Of a stretch of 64,000 nt of DNA, positions 9,000-18,264 are shown piece after piece (the first letter of the stretch is position 1; every line of letters begins with the position of its first letter). The position numbers and the translations under genes were made by a program. Under the pieces are notes generated by a model that was not told the DNA's origin, ran no database searches, and worked only from the letters and a program-made list of their open reading frames with translations. The stretch comes from Micromonospora sp. ATCC 39149 (GTDB lineage: Bacteria > Actinomycetota > Actinomycetes > Mycobacteriales > Micromonosporaceae), in NCBI RefSeq assembly GCF_000158815.1, contig NZ_GG657738.1, positions 3,262,080-3,326,079 on the forward strand, written 5' to 3'.

Positions 9000-9210
9000 A
9001 TCGTGTCCCCGAGGCCATACTCGGACAGGAATCGGAGACAGTCTGTCCGCCGCCAGCCCCGGTCGAGCAACGGGAAGACGTTGTGTATGTTGCCGACGTC
9101 CGAGTCATGGGCCCGGCCGATCTCGTCCAGGCTGATCCCGATCGCCACCTGCGCCCGCACCCCGGCCGGCACCGCGTCGGACGCGGGAGCCGCTGGCGGG
9201 ACTGTACAAG
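9000..9210 (-). pseudogene. Fragment resembling PAPS-reductase/adenine-nucleotide hydrolase-like protein
   Basis: The minus strand reads VRAQVAIGISLDEIGRAHDSD, then NVFPLLDRGWRRTDCLRFLSEYGLGD. The GISLDEIxRA and FPLLDxGWxRxDCLxFL blocks match my recollection of the phage- and island-associated PAPS-reductase-like family, in which a CxxC cluster normally follows. That cluster is not readable here; the frame decays near 9000. The N-terminal PP-loop is also missing, so this is a short relic. Confidence 0.45.
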
Positions 9211-9475
9211 TAACGCCGGCTTCAAAAACCGCGTCGTCGAACAGCGCGCCACCCTCGGCGTCGACGTCGAAGTCGTCACCAAAGACCCACAGGCCAGGGG
9301 ATTCTCAGTAGTCAAGCGGCGGTGGGTCGTCGAACGCAGCCTCGGCTGGATCATGCAGCACCGACGCCTCGCCCGCGACTACGAAGCCCTACCCGACAAC
9401 TCCGCCAGCATGATCCGCATCGCCATGATCGACAACCTCGCCAAACGCCTCACCAACGAGACCACCCCAACCTGA
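9211..9475 (+). pseudogene. IS5-family transposase, C-terminal fragment
   Basis: The frame reads GFKNRVVEQRATLGVDVEV, then KDPQARGFSVVKRRWVVERS (catalytic Glu in VVERS) and GWIMQHRRLARDYEALP up to NLAKRLTNETTPT and its stop. This is the last ~90 residues of an IS5-type DDE transposase; the N-terminal three quarters is gone. Confidence 0.85.
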
Positions 9476-9734
9476 CGAGACACATAAACACGCATCACTC
9501 GCAAAAAACGTGAATCATACGTTCTCTGAGCGCTATTCAGAATGGCTTGCCCCGAGGTGTGATGATCCCGAGTCCGGTGACGCTCCCCAGCACTCGAAGG
9601 AAGTTGGTGAGGCGTTCGCCCCAACTGGCATGGAGGATGTTCTGTTAATCAGGTTGCGATGATGCGCAATCGACTGCGGCAGGCTGCTGTTGATGGCGGT
9701 AGTGCCGTGCCGACCGGGGTGTTAGGGTCGCCGG

Positions 9735-10271
9735 ATGCCTTCACTCCTTACCAAGCCATTCCTCGCCGGACGCACCGCGCTGATCGTTGTGGACCTGATG
9801 CCGCGTATCGTCGAGCAGGACATGGGCCCCCACAAGGGGGCCGACGTGGTGGCCCGGGCAAGCCGCCTGGTGACAGCGTTCCGCCGGGCAGGCGGCACCG
9901 TGGTGCTGGTCCGGGTGGATCGGCCGGGCGTTGCCGAGCAGCCCCCGGGCAGTGGGTTCGTCCCGGAGATGGAGCCGCAGCCCGGCGACATCATTGTCGT
10001 GAAGCAGACCATTGGTGCGTTCTACGGCACAGGATTGGCCGACCAGCTGCGGGAGCGCGGTGTGTCTGCAGTGGTCATGACCGGCCTTGCCACGACGATG
10101 GGTGTCGAGTCGACTGCGCGGGCTGCGTCCGATTACGGGTTCGAGGTCATCCTCGTGGCCGATGCGATGAGCGGTATGGCGGCGGCGGAGCATGACCACG
10201 CTCTGACCGTGGTTCTGCCGCGGTTCGGCGAGGTCGTCACCACTGACGAGGTGCTCGACTGGCTCAGTTGA
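9735..10271 (+). CDS. Isochorismatase-fold hydrolase lacking the nucleophilic Cys
   Basis: The 178-residue protein has the family layout: Asp20 in TALIVVDLMPRIVEQD, Lys90 in DIIVVKQTIGAFYGT, and the nucleophile loop VMTGLATTMGVESTARAA. In catalytically active members the loop position carries Cys; here it is Met122. Relatives with a G-V-E-S-T-A-R loop and no Cys are common in bacteria, and their activity is unclear. The C-terminal GFEVILVADAMSGM is conserved. It stands alone between transposase fragments. The substrate is unknown, and it may be a non-hydrolytic paralogue. Confidence 0.85.
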   Translation: MPSLLTKPFLAGRTALIVVDLMPRIVEQDMGPHKGADVVARASRLVTAFRRAGGTVVLVRVDRPGVAEQPPGSGFVPEMEPQPGDIIVVKQTIGAFYGTGLADQLRERGVSAVVMTGLATTMGVESTARAASDYGFEVILVADAMSGMAAAEHDHALTVVLPRFGEVVTTDEVLDWLS

Positions 10272-10415
10272 CGCCTGTCGCGCTTACTGGTCGGGGGATT
10301 CTCGCCTCACTTTGCGGGCCTCACCGAAACGCGCTACGTAATGGGCCCACTGTGCTCAAGAACACGAGTGTCACTACAGGTGACGGCGGCTGCCCGGTAG
10401 TAGATCGACTGGTTT

Positions 10416-11110
10416 GTGTGGAACACCGAGATCACCGAGGGGCAGCCGCCGCGCTGCCAAGCTATGACCGGACTACCCGCCGATCAAGTCCGCGAACTGG
10501 TCGGCGCGGTGTTCGGCCTGCTCGGCGGGGTGTGGCAGCCGGTCCATGGCCGGCGGCGGGTGCTGGGCTTGTATCGGGCGGTAGTGCTGACCCTGTTCCT
10601 GATGCGCCGAAACGAGGCCCAGGTCGTGGCCGGTGAGCTATTCAGTTGCTCGCAGTCCAGCGTGTCGCGGATCGTGCGCCTGCTGCGTCCGCTGCTCCGA
10701 CAAGCGACCGCCGAGTTGGCCGGCCAGGTACGCCAGCAGGCGAAGCGCTCAGCAGTGCTGGTCGACGGACTCTTGGCCCCGACCGGCAAACGCACCGGCG
10801 TACCCGACCTGTACTCCGGCAAGCGCCACACCAGCGGGTTAAACATCCAGGCCGTGTCTGACCTGGCCGGCAGGCTGGTCGATGTCGGGTTACCGGTTCC
10901 CGGCGTACGCCACGACAGCAAAGCCCTGACCGAATCCGGAATCGCCGACCGTTGGGCCAGCCACCTCAAACCCGGCGGGCCCGGCATGCTCGCCGACCTC
11001 GGCTACCTGGGCACCGCCGCGATCACCGGCACCCGCAAACCCCCGAAAGCAGACCTGATCAACGTCCAACGCGCCTGCAACAAGGCCATCAACAGCACAC
11101 GGGCCGCGGT
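10416..11110 (+). pseudogene. IS5-type (DDE_Tnp_4) transposase, 3'-truncated
   Basis: An intact N-terminal helical part (ADQVRELVGAVFGLLGGVW, then FSCSQSSVSRIVRLLRPLL helix-turn-helix) is followed by SAVLVDGLLAPTG (first Asp), VPGVRHDSKALTESG and GMLADLGYLGT (second Asp). The coding sense is lost at INSTRAAV, exactly where IS5 relatives continue with ERCIAHLK (Glu region). The break abuts the truncated HAD gene on the other strand, so a deletion removed the ends of both. Confidence 0.85.
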
Positions 11111-11124
11111 CGCTCTGTGTCTAT

Positions 11125-11565
11125 GCCATGGCGTTCAGCCAGCTGGCGAGGAGTGGCAGTACAGCTCGGAGGTCGGTTCCGTCGGCTGAGGCGTGGGCGG
11201 CTGCGAGGACCGCAGGCTTGGTCGAAGCCGAAGCGGTCGCACAGGTAGGTGCCCACGGGCTCCCACGCCAACGTGGCCAAGACAGGCGCCAATCCGTGCC
11301 GGCGGCACCAGGAGACGGTCTCGGCGATGCCATCCACGAGCGGCAGCGACTCCAAGAAGCCACGCACGTCCGCCGGAGTCCGCGTCGCCCAGCCGCAGGC
11401 GTCGAGGACGGAAACCTCCGCGTTGCTCAGCGTGCCAGCGGCGTAGCCGGCTTCCGCGTGCCGTACAACCTCGGCACGGCCCAGCAAATTCGCCAGGTGC
11501 TGCCCGCTACTGGTGCGCGGGACCAACGTCCCGTCGACGTCGAAGAACACCGCTCCACGCACCAC
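11125..11565 (-). pseudogene. HAD-superfamily phosphatase, C-terminally truncated
   Basis: The protein starts MVRGAVFFDVDGTLVPRTSS with the nucleophile motif DVDGT, followed by a SerB-like cap region (LSNAEVSVLDACGWATRTPA) and VDGIAETVSWCRRHG. After about residue 118 the frame degenerates, then LAERHGID appears just before the junction with the IS5 remnant. The Lys and the terminal acidic motif (DxxxD) needed for activity are absent. The start at 11565 follows the family pattern closely. Confidence 0.75.
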
Positions 11566-11851
11566 GGCAGAAGATTATCGGCCACCGCTGGCGGTCCAGC
11601 CACCAGCACGGCCAGCACGGGCTTCTGCCGCCAGGCGCGTGCCAACGCGTTAAGCAGTGGACGGAAGGCAGGAGCCGGTCAGCGCACATGCCACCCCATC
11701 GCGGAGGCGCTCATGCACGTCCGTCATCTCCTCGAGCACCACCAGGAGCGATAGCCACGGCCGAACGTAAAGTGCCCGGATCTGCCGCGAACTGGGCGGT
11801 GGTGCGGGTGGCCCGCTGTGCGTCGGGCTGACGTCGGGGCATCATGAGAGC

Positions 11852-12169
11852 ATGATCATGCGAATCTGGCGCACGCGGGTAGACGAGGGTCGGGCCGCCG
11901 AGTACGAGCGTTTCGCCGCCGAGGAGTCGTTGCCAATGTTCAGCGGCCAACCGGGTTTCCTCGGCCTGCTGTTCGGGCGGGCGGGCACCGAGTGCGCGGT
12001 GGTGACCCTCTGGGAGGACGACGCGGCGGCTGAATCGCTCGAGGCGTCACCGAACTACCGCGAAACGGTCGCCCGGATCGGCGCGACGGGATTTCTGCAG
12101 GGAGCATCGACCGTCGAGCGCATGAACGTGCACGGCGGCCAGTTGCCCGGCGGCTGGCGTATGGAATGA
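11852..12169 (+). CDS. ABM-fold (antibiotic biosynthesis monooxygenase-like) protein
   Basis: The 105-residue protein starts MIMRIWRTRVDEGRAAEYERF and has the ferredoxin-like alpha/beta pattern of small cofactor-free monooxygenases: MIMRIWRTRV strand, AAEYERFAAEES helix, GFLGLLFGRAG, and AVVTLWEDDAAAESLEASP. Family members oxidise aromatic substrates or act as stress proteins. There is no operon partner. The start could also be ATG 11858. Confidence 0.82.
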   Translation: MIMRIWRTRVDEGRAAEYERFAAEESLPMFSGQPGFLGLLFGRAGTECAVVTLWEDDAAAESLEASPNYRETVARIGATGFLQGASTVERMNVHGGQLPGGWRME

Positions 12170-12235
12170 GCAGCCGGCGGCACGCCCAGAAGCTGACCAG
12201 GTCGGGTGCGCGGATCTGCAGCAGATAGGGCGCGT

Positions 12236-12415
12236 TACCTGTCGGCTGCTGCCCTCACTCTCCGTGGTCGGACGTTGGTCCGGCCGGCTTCCTGTGGGTA
12301 GTGGGCGGGCATGTCGTACTTCGGGTGGTAGCCGCCGGCGGTGAGGAAGACGCTGCCGGCGGTCGGCGGAATCCAGGCACGCAGCTGGTCGACGGTGTTG
12401 CCAGTTGTCCCCGTG
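12236..12415 (-). pseudogene. C-terminal fragment of an unidentified protein
   Basis: Directly after the stop of the nuclease-ricin gene, another minus-strand frame reads TVDQLRAWIPPTAGSVFLTA, GGYHPKYDMPAHYPQEAG and ends at TAA 12236-12238. It has protein-like composition but no start, and I do not recognise the family. Confidence 0.35.
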
Positions 12416-13783
12416 TCAGGATCGAGCCTGCCATTGCTGACAGTAGTTGTTCAGCCACGCCCACAACCGGACGGTGGTGCCGTCCGTGGTGCCGCAGTCC
12501 GCCACGTCCGCGACCTTGCCGCTGTTGACGTTCTCCAGCCTCATCCAGCCGTCCTCCGTGTCTATGAGGGACCATCGCTGGCAGGCGTTGTTCAGCCACG
12601 ACCACTGCTGGATCTTCGTGCCGTCCGCAGTGCCGCAGCCGTTGACATCCAGTGCCTTGGAACTGGCGAGATTGATGAGGCGGTAGTTGCCGCCAGCGGC
12701 CTCGTCGATGCGCCAGCGTTGGTTCGCGCCACCGTTGCAGGTCCACAGCCCGGCATCAGCCCCGTCCACCAGCGAAGAGGCGTACACGTCCAGGCACTTC
12801 CCGGTGGCCCGGTTGACGAGCGTGACCTCGCTGGTCGTCGCCACCGGCAGCCGGAGGCGGGCCTGCACCGGCAGGTGGTCGCTGGGGAACTGTCCCGATC
12901 CCGAGCCGTACGTGTTGATGGCCGCAGCTGATACCGTCACGCCCCGCGTCGCGAGTATCCAGTCGATGCGAGCACCCCCGGCCACCAGCGGCTGGTAGTT
13001 GTGGTACGTGCCGTACGCCGGTCCGGTGGCCGCAGCCGCCGTCCAGGTGTCGACCAGCCCCGCCTGCCGGACGAGGACGTCGTAGACCGGGCTGCCAGCC
13101 CATGGCCCACTGTTGAAATCTCCGGTCAGCACGATCGGCAGCCCCGGAGCCAGGGCCGCCAGCCGAGCCCTGATGAGCTGCGCGGCCCGCTCACGGGCAA
13201 GGGCGCTGGCGTTGTCCAGGTGGGTGTTGACCGCGTACAACTGCCCACCCGTGACAACGTCGCGGAACCGGACCCAGGTGACCATGCGGATCGATCCGCC
13301 GCCCCACGTGTTGGATCCCACCACCTCCGGCGTGTCCGACAGCCAGAAGTGGTGCTGTTCCAGCGGCTGCAGGCGGGTGTTGTCGTAGAAAATGGCCATG
13401 TACTCGCCCCTGGTGCCGCCCTCCCGACCAACGCCGATGAGTTCGTAGCGGCTGCCCAGATCCTGCTTGATGTTCGCGAGTTGGCCGGCTAACCCCTCCT
13501 GAGTACCGATCAGGTCTGGCTGCTCGGCAGTGAGTAGTTCACGCATGGCCGGCCGGCGCTGCGCCCACGAGTTTGGCCTGCTGCTGCTTGCGTACCGCAG
13601 GTTGAACGTCATAACGTCCAGATCCGCAGCGGCCGGCGACCCTGCGAGCTCATCGAGCGTCGCGGCGGCGGCCGGCGTGGCGGCCAGCAGGCCACCGCCG
13701 GTGAAGAACACCGCTGCGGCCAGCGCGACGGCGACCGAGCGGAAGCACGCTAGTCGGCTCACCGCTTGTCCGGTGCGGGTCAT
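12416..13783 (-). CDS. Secreted endonuclease/exonuclease/phosphatase with C-terminal ricin-type lectin domain
   Basis: The 455-residue protein starts at ATG 13783 with GGAAGG upstream and a Sec signal peptide (LACFRSVAVALAAAVFFTGG, cleavage near ATPAAAA). Residues ~45-300 form an EEP domain: LDVMTFNLRYASSS, LLTAEQPDLIGTQEG (catalytic Glu), VNTHLDNASALARE, IVLTGDFNSGPWAG and FPSDHLPVQARL. The last ~130 residues are a ricin B-type trefoil with three QxW repeats (NQRWRIDE, CQRWSLID, CQQWQARS). It probably acts on extracellular nucleic acid or phosphoesters while held to carbohydrate. The frame upstream to 13873 is rejected because the signal peptide fits the inner ATG. Confidence 0.9.
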   Translation of the reverse strand: MTRTGQAVSRLACFRSVAVALAAAVFFTGGGLLAATPAAAATLDELAGSPAAADLDVMTFNLRYASSSRPNSWAQRRPAMRELLTAEQPDLIGTQEGLAGQLANIKQDLGSRYELIGVGREGGTRGEYMAIFYDNTRLQPLEQHHFWLSDTPEVVGSNTWGGGSIRMVTWVRFRDVVTGGQLYAVNTHLDNASALARERAAQLIRARLAALAPGLPIVLTGDFNSGPWAGSPVYDVLVRQAGLVDTWTAAAATGPAYGTYHNYQPLVAGGARIDWILATRGVTVSAAAINTYGSGSGQFPSDHLPVQARLRLPVATTSEVTLVNRATGKCLDVYASSLVDGADAGLWTCNGGANQRWRIDEAAGGNYRLINLASSKALDVNGCGTADGTKIQQWSWLNNACQRWSLIDTEDGWMRLENVNSGKVADVADCGTTDGTTVRLWAWLNNYCQQWQARS

Positions 13784-14061
13784 GACCACGGGCCACCTTC
13801 CATGATCACAAATGGTGGGGTCCACACCGTATCGAATATCGCCGTCACGCACGAGATCATCTGATGTGCTCATCAGGCTGAGCTGTTCATCGACCCGGCA
13901 GGGCTATCACTGTGGAGCTGCGCGTGGGCTCCACTGGTGCCGACGGCCACGGCGTAGCCGGATCTCGGGCTAGGTAGTCGGCGCGCGGTCGTCAGGCCTG
14001 TGCGGCACCGCATTGTTGACCGGGCCGACCATGGCGTGCCGGTGCAGGCGACGGCCGGCGA

Positions 14062-14265
14062 TCATCTTGAGCGCACGCCAAGGGTGGCCAGCGGGCGGCC
14101 GCCCTTGGCCTGCAGTGGCATCCCGGCGCTGTTCCAGGCGCGCAGGCCGCCGGCGAGGTCGTGCACCTGTCGCCCCTCGCCGGCGATCAGCGCAGCCGCC
14201 TGCCGCGGGTCAACGGACCGGTACGGCTTGCGGAACAGTTTGGTGAGCAGCGCGGATACGAACAT
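14062..14265 (-). pseudogene. Rhodanese gene with in-frame internal deletion
   Basis: This 67-residue frame starts MFVSALLTKLFRKPYRSVDP and reads RQAAALIAGEGRQ, the usual start of a single-domain rhodanese, then jumps in frame to VHDLAGGLRAWNSAGMPLQA, the usual end. The central ~45 residues, with the DVR strand and the active-site Cys loop, are missing, so it cannot be a sulfurtransferase. A CstR-type palindrome lies 58 bases upstream, so the gene once belonged to the sulfur regulon. The frame remains open, and a short product may still be made. Confidence 0.75.
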
Positions 14266-14323
14266 CTAATCCCCTCTGATGCTGTGTGGCGTGGCGGGTG
14301 CGACCGGGCACCCATCTCCTCAG

Positions 14324-14338
14324 ATACCCCGGGGGTAT
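14324..14338. promoter_or_regulatory. CstR-type operator 1
   Basis: ATACCCCGGGGGTAT is a palindrome of the same type as those at 17584, 17969 and 18004 in this regulon. It lies upstream of the truncated rhodanese frame and just downstream of the TauE/SafE stop. Confidence 0.75.
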
Positions 14339-14395
14339 TTGAGGGTGGTAGTCGTGGTGTGCGCCACCATCTCGGGGTCTTCCCGGGGAGGGCGG

Positions 14396-15238
14396 TCAGG
14401 CGGTGACGGGGTTGACGATCGTCTGGATGGCGACGAAGGCGGCGATGGCGAAGACGAGCCAGGCGAAGGCGCGTTGCAGCCGCTGGGTGGGCAGCCGGAC
14501 GGCGAGTCGCCCGGCGGCGAGGGAGCCGGTGGTGGCGGCCAGGGTGAACGCCGCGGCTATGCGGTAGTCGATGGCCGCGTCACCGGCGTGCGCGGCGAAC
14601 CCGGCGGCGGAGTTGACCACGATGATCACCAGTGAGGTGGCAACCGCGGCGGGCATGCTCAGACCGAGCAGCAGGACCAGGGCGGGGATGATGAGGAAGC
14701 CGCCGCCGACGCCGAACAGGCCGGTCATGAAGCCGACGCCGATTCCGGCTGCGATGGATTTGGGCAGGCAGCCGCGCCAGTTGATGCCGCCGCCGGGCAG
14801 GGCGCAGTCGCCGCCGGAGTCGTCGGTGCTGCCCAGCATCCGCCACCCGGCGAGCACCATCAGGGCGGCGAAGCCGATCAGGACCAGGCGGGGGTCGAGC
14901 AGCCGGTTGGCGGCGGCGCCGGCGAACGCGGCGGCGGCGCCGGTGCCGCCGACGATGGCGGCGATGCGCCACTGCACCAGCCCGGCCCGCAGTCGCGGGA
15001 GCAGGGCGGTGGCCGAGGAGATGCCGACCACCAGCAGTGAGGTGGGCACGGCGGCGGCCAGGGTGAGGCCTGCGCCGTAGACCAGGGCGGGGACGGCGAG
15101 GATGGAGCCGCCGCCGCCGAGCAGGCCGAGCAGGATCCCGATGACCGCGCCGAACCCGACAGCGGCGATCATGACCAACCCCGGCCCGGCCGGCAGCGGA
15201 TGCTGCGGTGACACGGCACGGCGGCTACCGCCGGTCAC
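14396..15238 (-). CDS. TauE/SafE-family sulfite (sulfur anion) exporter
   Basis: The 280-residue integral membrane protein has two related halves, each with a glycine-rich loop typical of the family: GILLGLLGGGGSILAVPALV near the start and GFMTGLFGVGGGFLIIPALV in the second half. About eight hydrophobic segments are visible. As the last intact gene of the operon it overlaps the rhodanese-DUF2892 gene by 14 bases, so it is coupled to it. It would remove sulfite or thiosulfate produced by the persulfide dioxygenase upstream. The start could also be ATG at LVMIAAVG. Confidence 0.9.
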   Translation of the reverse strand: MTGGSRRAVSPQHPLPAGPGLVMIAAVGFGAVIGILLGLLGGGGSILAVPALVYGAGLTLAAAVPTSLLVVGISSATALLPRLRAGLVQWRIAAIVGGTGAAAAFAGAAANRLLDPRLVLIGFAALMVLAGWRMLGSTDDSGGDCALPGGGINWRGCLPKSIAAGIGVGFMTGLFGVGGGFLIIPALVLLLGLSMPAAVATSLVIIVVNSAAGFAAHAGDAAIDYRIAAAFTLAATTGSLAAGRLAVRLPTQRLQRAFAWLVFAIAAFVAIQTIVNPVTA

Positions 15239-15812
15239 CGGTCAGGGCGGTGACGACCTGGTCGAGGTCGGTGCGCGGGCCCCGGTTGTACGGCAGTTTG
15301 GCCAGCAGCATGCCCATCGCGCAGGTGTTGGTCAGCGCGGCGAACGCCAGGCCCGCGCCGATGAACGCGGCCACCCACTTCACCGGCTCTGCGAGGGCGC
15401 TGGCGAGCACCGCAAGCAGGACGATGCTGCCCGCGACGAGGCGGACCTGCCGTTCCAGGTCCCAGCGCGGCGTGCCGGTGGTGACCGGCGCCTGGGCGGC
15501 CTGCCAGGCGGTGATGCCGCCGGTGAGCACCCGGAGGTTCGGCAGGCCCGCCCCAGCGAGGGCCTGTTCGGCCTGGCCAGCGCGTTGCCCGGAGCGGCAG
15601 ACGAGGACGACCTGCTCGTCGAGGTGGTTACGCAGTTCGCCGCGGTGCTCGCGCAGCAGATCGAGGGGCACGTTGTAGGAGCCGGGGATATGTGCGGCCT
15701 CGAACTCGGCCGGGGTGCGCACGTCGATCAGCCGCGGCGCGTGGCCGGTGGTGAGCAGGTGTTGCAGGGCGGGGACGTCGAGGGCGGCGGGGGTGCCAGT
15801 GGGGGTAGTCAT
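15225..15812 (-). CDS. Rhodanese with C-terminal DUF2892 membrane domain
   Basis: This 195-residue protein starts MTTPTGTPAALDVPALQ at ATG 15812. It carries a rhodanese domain (RLIDVRTPAEFEAAHIPGS and active-site Cys72 in VLVCRSGQRAG), then WDLERQVRLVAGSIVLLAVL and FIGAGLAFAALTNTCAMGML, the two-helix DUF2892 region found fused to rhodaneses. It would move sulfane sulfur at the membrane. It lies 19 bases after the dioxygenase-rhodanese gene and overlaps the exporter gene. A further upstream start at 15884 is possible in frame but lies inside the previous gene. Confidence 0.9.
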   Translation of the reverse strand: MTTPTGTPAALDVPALQHLLTTGHAPRLIDVRTPAEFEAAHIPGSYNVPLDLLREHRGELRNHLDEQVVLVCRSGQRAGQAEQALAGAGLPNLRVLTGGITAWQAAQAPVTTGTPRWDLERQVRLVAGSIVLLAVLASALAEPVKWVAAFIGAGLAFAALTNTCAMGMLLAKLPYNRGPRTDLDQVVTALTGDRR

Positions 15813-15831
15813 CGAGTACGGGTTCTCCAAT

Positions 15832-17229
15832 TCAGTTTCCGGCGACGATGGGCAGTCCGGCGTCGGCGGCGTCGGTGTAGGCATCGTCGATGTGCACGAC
15901 CTGCCGGCCGGCGCGCTGCAGCAGGCTGGTGGCGGCCGCAGCGCGGTAGCCGGAGCCGCAGTGCACCCAGACCGTGCCGGCGGGCACCTCAGCGAGTCGG
16001 GCGGGCAGGTCGGGCAGGGGGATGTGCACGGCGCCGTCGATGTGGTCGGTGCGCCACTCGTTGCTCATTCGCACGTCGAGCAGCACCTCGACGGCCGGCA
16101 GCCCGTGCGGCGGAGTTCCGGTCCGGGCGGCGGCCAGGTCGGCGAAGGTGGCGGTGGTGAGCTGGGCGAGGCGAGTGTCGTCGCCGCCGGCCCACTGCTC
16201 GGGGCTGCCGGTGGCCGCGGCGGCGGGCCGATCGATGCCGATGCGAGCCAGCTCTCGCTGGGCGTCGGCGACCTGCTGTTCGCTGTCGCCGAGCAACGTG
16301 ATCGGCGTACCCCAGGGGGCCATCCAGGCCAGCCACGTCGACATCGGCCCATCCAGGCCGAAGCTCAGCGTGCCGGTCAGGTGCCGGTGGGCGAATGCCT
16401 TGCGGTTGCGCAGGTCGACCACCCACTCGCCGTCGGAGATCCGGGTCGCGAGTTCGGCCGGGTCGGCGGCGGCGGCCGGGGTAAGGTCGATCAGGTCGGC
16501 GCCGGCGGTGTTGCGGGCACCCATGTGGGCGTAATAAGCCGGATAGGCATCCAGGCCGGCCAGGGTTTCACGGACGAAGTCGTCGGTTTCGAGGCGCAGT
16601 GCCGGGTTGGCGGTGCGTTCCCGGCCGATCGTCGACTCCGGCGCGTCGGACTGGGTCGCGGAGCAGAAGCTGCCGAAGCCGTGGGTGGGCCACACTTGCG
16701 CGCCGTCGGGCAGCAGGTCCGCCAGCCGCCGCACCGAGGTGTGCTGGTGCTCGGCGAGGGTGTGGGCGTGCTGCTTGCCGAGTAGGTCGGTGCGGCCGGT
16801 GGTGCCGAACAGCAGCGACCCGCCGGTGAATACCCCGACCGGCCCGTCGGTGTCGTCGAGGACGTACGACAGGTGATGGAAGGTGTGCCCGGGCGTGGCC
16901 ACCACCCGCAGCCGCATGCTCGCCGACACGCTGATCTCATCGCCGTCGGCCACCGGCCGCCGGTCGAAGCCGACCTCGTCGGCGGCGGCCACCAGGTACG
17001 TCGCGCCGGTCAGCTTCGCAAGGGCCAGGCCGCCGGAGACGTAGTCGTTGTGCAGGTGCGTCTCGGCGACGTGCGTGATCCGCACGCCGAGCCGGCCGGC
17101 CAGGCCCAGGATCCGGTCGATGTCGCGCTGCGGGTCGACCACGACCGCCACCTGCCCGTCGTGGGCCAGGTAACTGCGGTCGCCCAGGGACGAGGTCTGC
17201 ACGACCTCCACGCTCACCTCAGTCATCAC
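15832..17229 (-). CDS. ETHE1-type persulfide dioxygenase fused to two rhodanese domains (CstB-like)
   Basis: The 465-residue protein has an N-terminal metallo-beta-lactamase-fold dioxygenase (about 1-235) with the Fe-binding motif THLHNDYVSGG (His58, His60, Asp62) and ATPGHTFHHLSY (His115). A first rhodanese-like domain (VVDLRNRKAFAHRHLTGTL) lacks an active-site Cys, its loop reading ITLLGDS. The second has Cys424 in VWVHCGSGYRAA. This order matches CstB of Staphylococcus, which oxidises persulfide to sulfite and forms thiosulfate. Chemistry is inferred from that family. The start MMTEVSVEVVQ at 17229 is preceded by GAGAGG. It lies 27 bases after the small rhodanese gene, in one operon. Confidence 0.9.
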   Translation of the reverse strand: MMTEVSVEVVQTSSLGDRSYLAHDGQVAVVVDPQRDIDRILGLAGRLGVRITHVAETHLHNDYVSGGLALAKLTGATYLVAAADEVGFDRRPVADGDEISVSASMRLRVVATPGHTFHHLSYVLDDTDGPVGVFTGGSLLFGTTGRTDLLGKQHAHTLAEHQHTSVRRLADLLPDGAQVWPTHGFGSFCSATQSDAPESTIGRERTANPALRLETDDFVRETLAGLDAYPAYYAHMGARNTAGADLIDLTPAAAADPAELATRISDGEWVVDLRNRKAFAHRHLTGTLSFGLDGPMSTWLAWMAPWGTPITLLGDSEQQVADAQRELARIGIDRPAAAATGSPEQWAGGDDTRLAQLTTATFADLAAARTGTPPHGLPAVEVLLDVRMSNEWRTDHIDGAVHIPLPDLPARLAEVPAGTVWVHCGSGYRAAAATSLLQRAGRQVVHIDDAYTDAADAGLPIVAGN

Positions 17230-17256
17230 ATACCTCTCCTCGTTTGTTTACGGTGC

Positions 17257-17577
17257 TCAACGGTGGGTCTCGACCGGGTACCCGGCCTGGTGCCACGCTT
17301 CGGTGCCGCCGGACAGTGACTGCACTCGGGCGCCCGCGGCGGACAGCAGCCGGGCTGCGGCGAGACTGCGGGCACCGGAGTGGCACACCGTCACCACGTC
17401 CTGCCCGGCGTACCGGGCGGCGACCGCTTCCACCTCATCGAGCGGCACGTTCACCGCACCCGGCAGGTGACCGCCGGCGTACTCAGCCGGGCTGCGCACA
17501 TCGAGCAACAGGCCAGCGCTGCCGCTGCGACTCAGCTGGTCAACAGAAATCTCACTCAAAGTCACAAAGAACTCCAC
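17257..17577 (-). CDS. Single-domain rhodanese, first gene of the sulfur operon
   Basis: The 106-residue protein reads GLLLDVRSPAEYAGGHLPGA and VVTVCHSGARSLAAARLL with active-site Cys65, a complete single rhodanese domain without signal peptide. It would carry sulfane sulfur from thiosulfate or persulfides to the downstream dioxygenase. Its start (ATG 17577) lies only six bases from a CstR-type palindrome at 17584-17601, which should overlap its promoter or leader. It is the most upstream member of the minus-strand operon 17577-14396. Confidence 0.9.
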   Translation of the reverse strand: MEFFVTLSEISVDQLSRSGSAGLLLDVRSPAEYAGGHLPGAVNVPLDEVEAVAARYAGQDVVTVCHSGARSLAAARLLSAAGARVQSLSGGTEAWHQAGYPVETHR

Positions 17578-17583
17578 TCAGTC

Positions 17584-17601
17584 TATACCCCTGGGGGTAT
17601 A
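17584..17601. promoter_or_regulatory. CstR-type operator 2 (operon promoter)
   Basis: TATACCCCTGGGGGTATA is nearly perfectly palindromic and sits directly upstream of the rhodanese operon start. CsoR/CstR-family repressors bind such G-tract palindromes. Confidence 0.85.
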
Positions 17602-17678
17602 CAGCGGCCATGGTTCGGCCATGAGATGAACCGAACTGCCGCCCCATGCCAGGCGGCAGGGGCGCGGAAGATTCGGGA

Positions 17679-18164
<486 letters not shown>

Positions 18165-18180
18165 TCAGCAGCGCCCCGGC

Positions 18181-18263
18181 CACCGCGGTCACTGCGGAGA
18201 TCCCGACCGCCGAGCCGAACCGGGTGAACGTGTACAGCAGCCCGCCGGCCAGGCCCTGCTCCT
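18181..18263 (+). repeat. 83-bp direct repeat of an MFS gene segment (copy A)
   Basis: This block matches 19546-19628 at 81 of 83 positions by my alignment. On the minus strand it encodes an MFS segment (EQGLAGGLLYTFTRFGSAVG). It abuts the FAD-oxidoreductase fragment, so it marks a recombination junction. Confidence 0.85.
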
Positions 18264-18264
18264 C

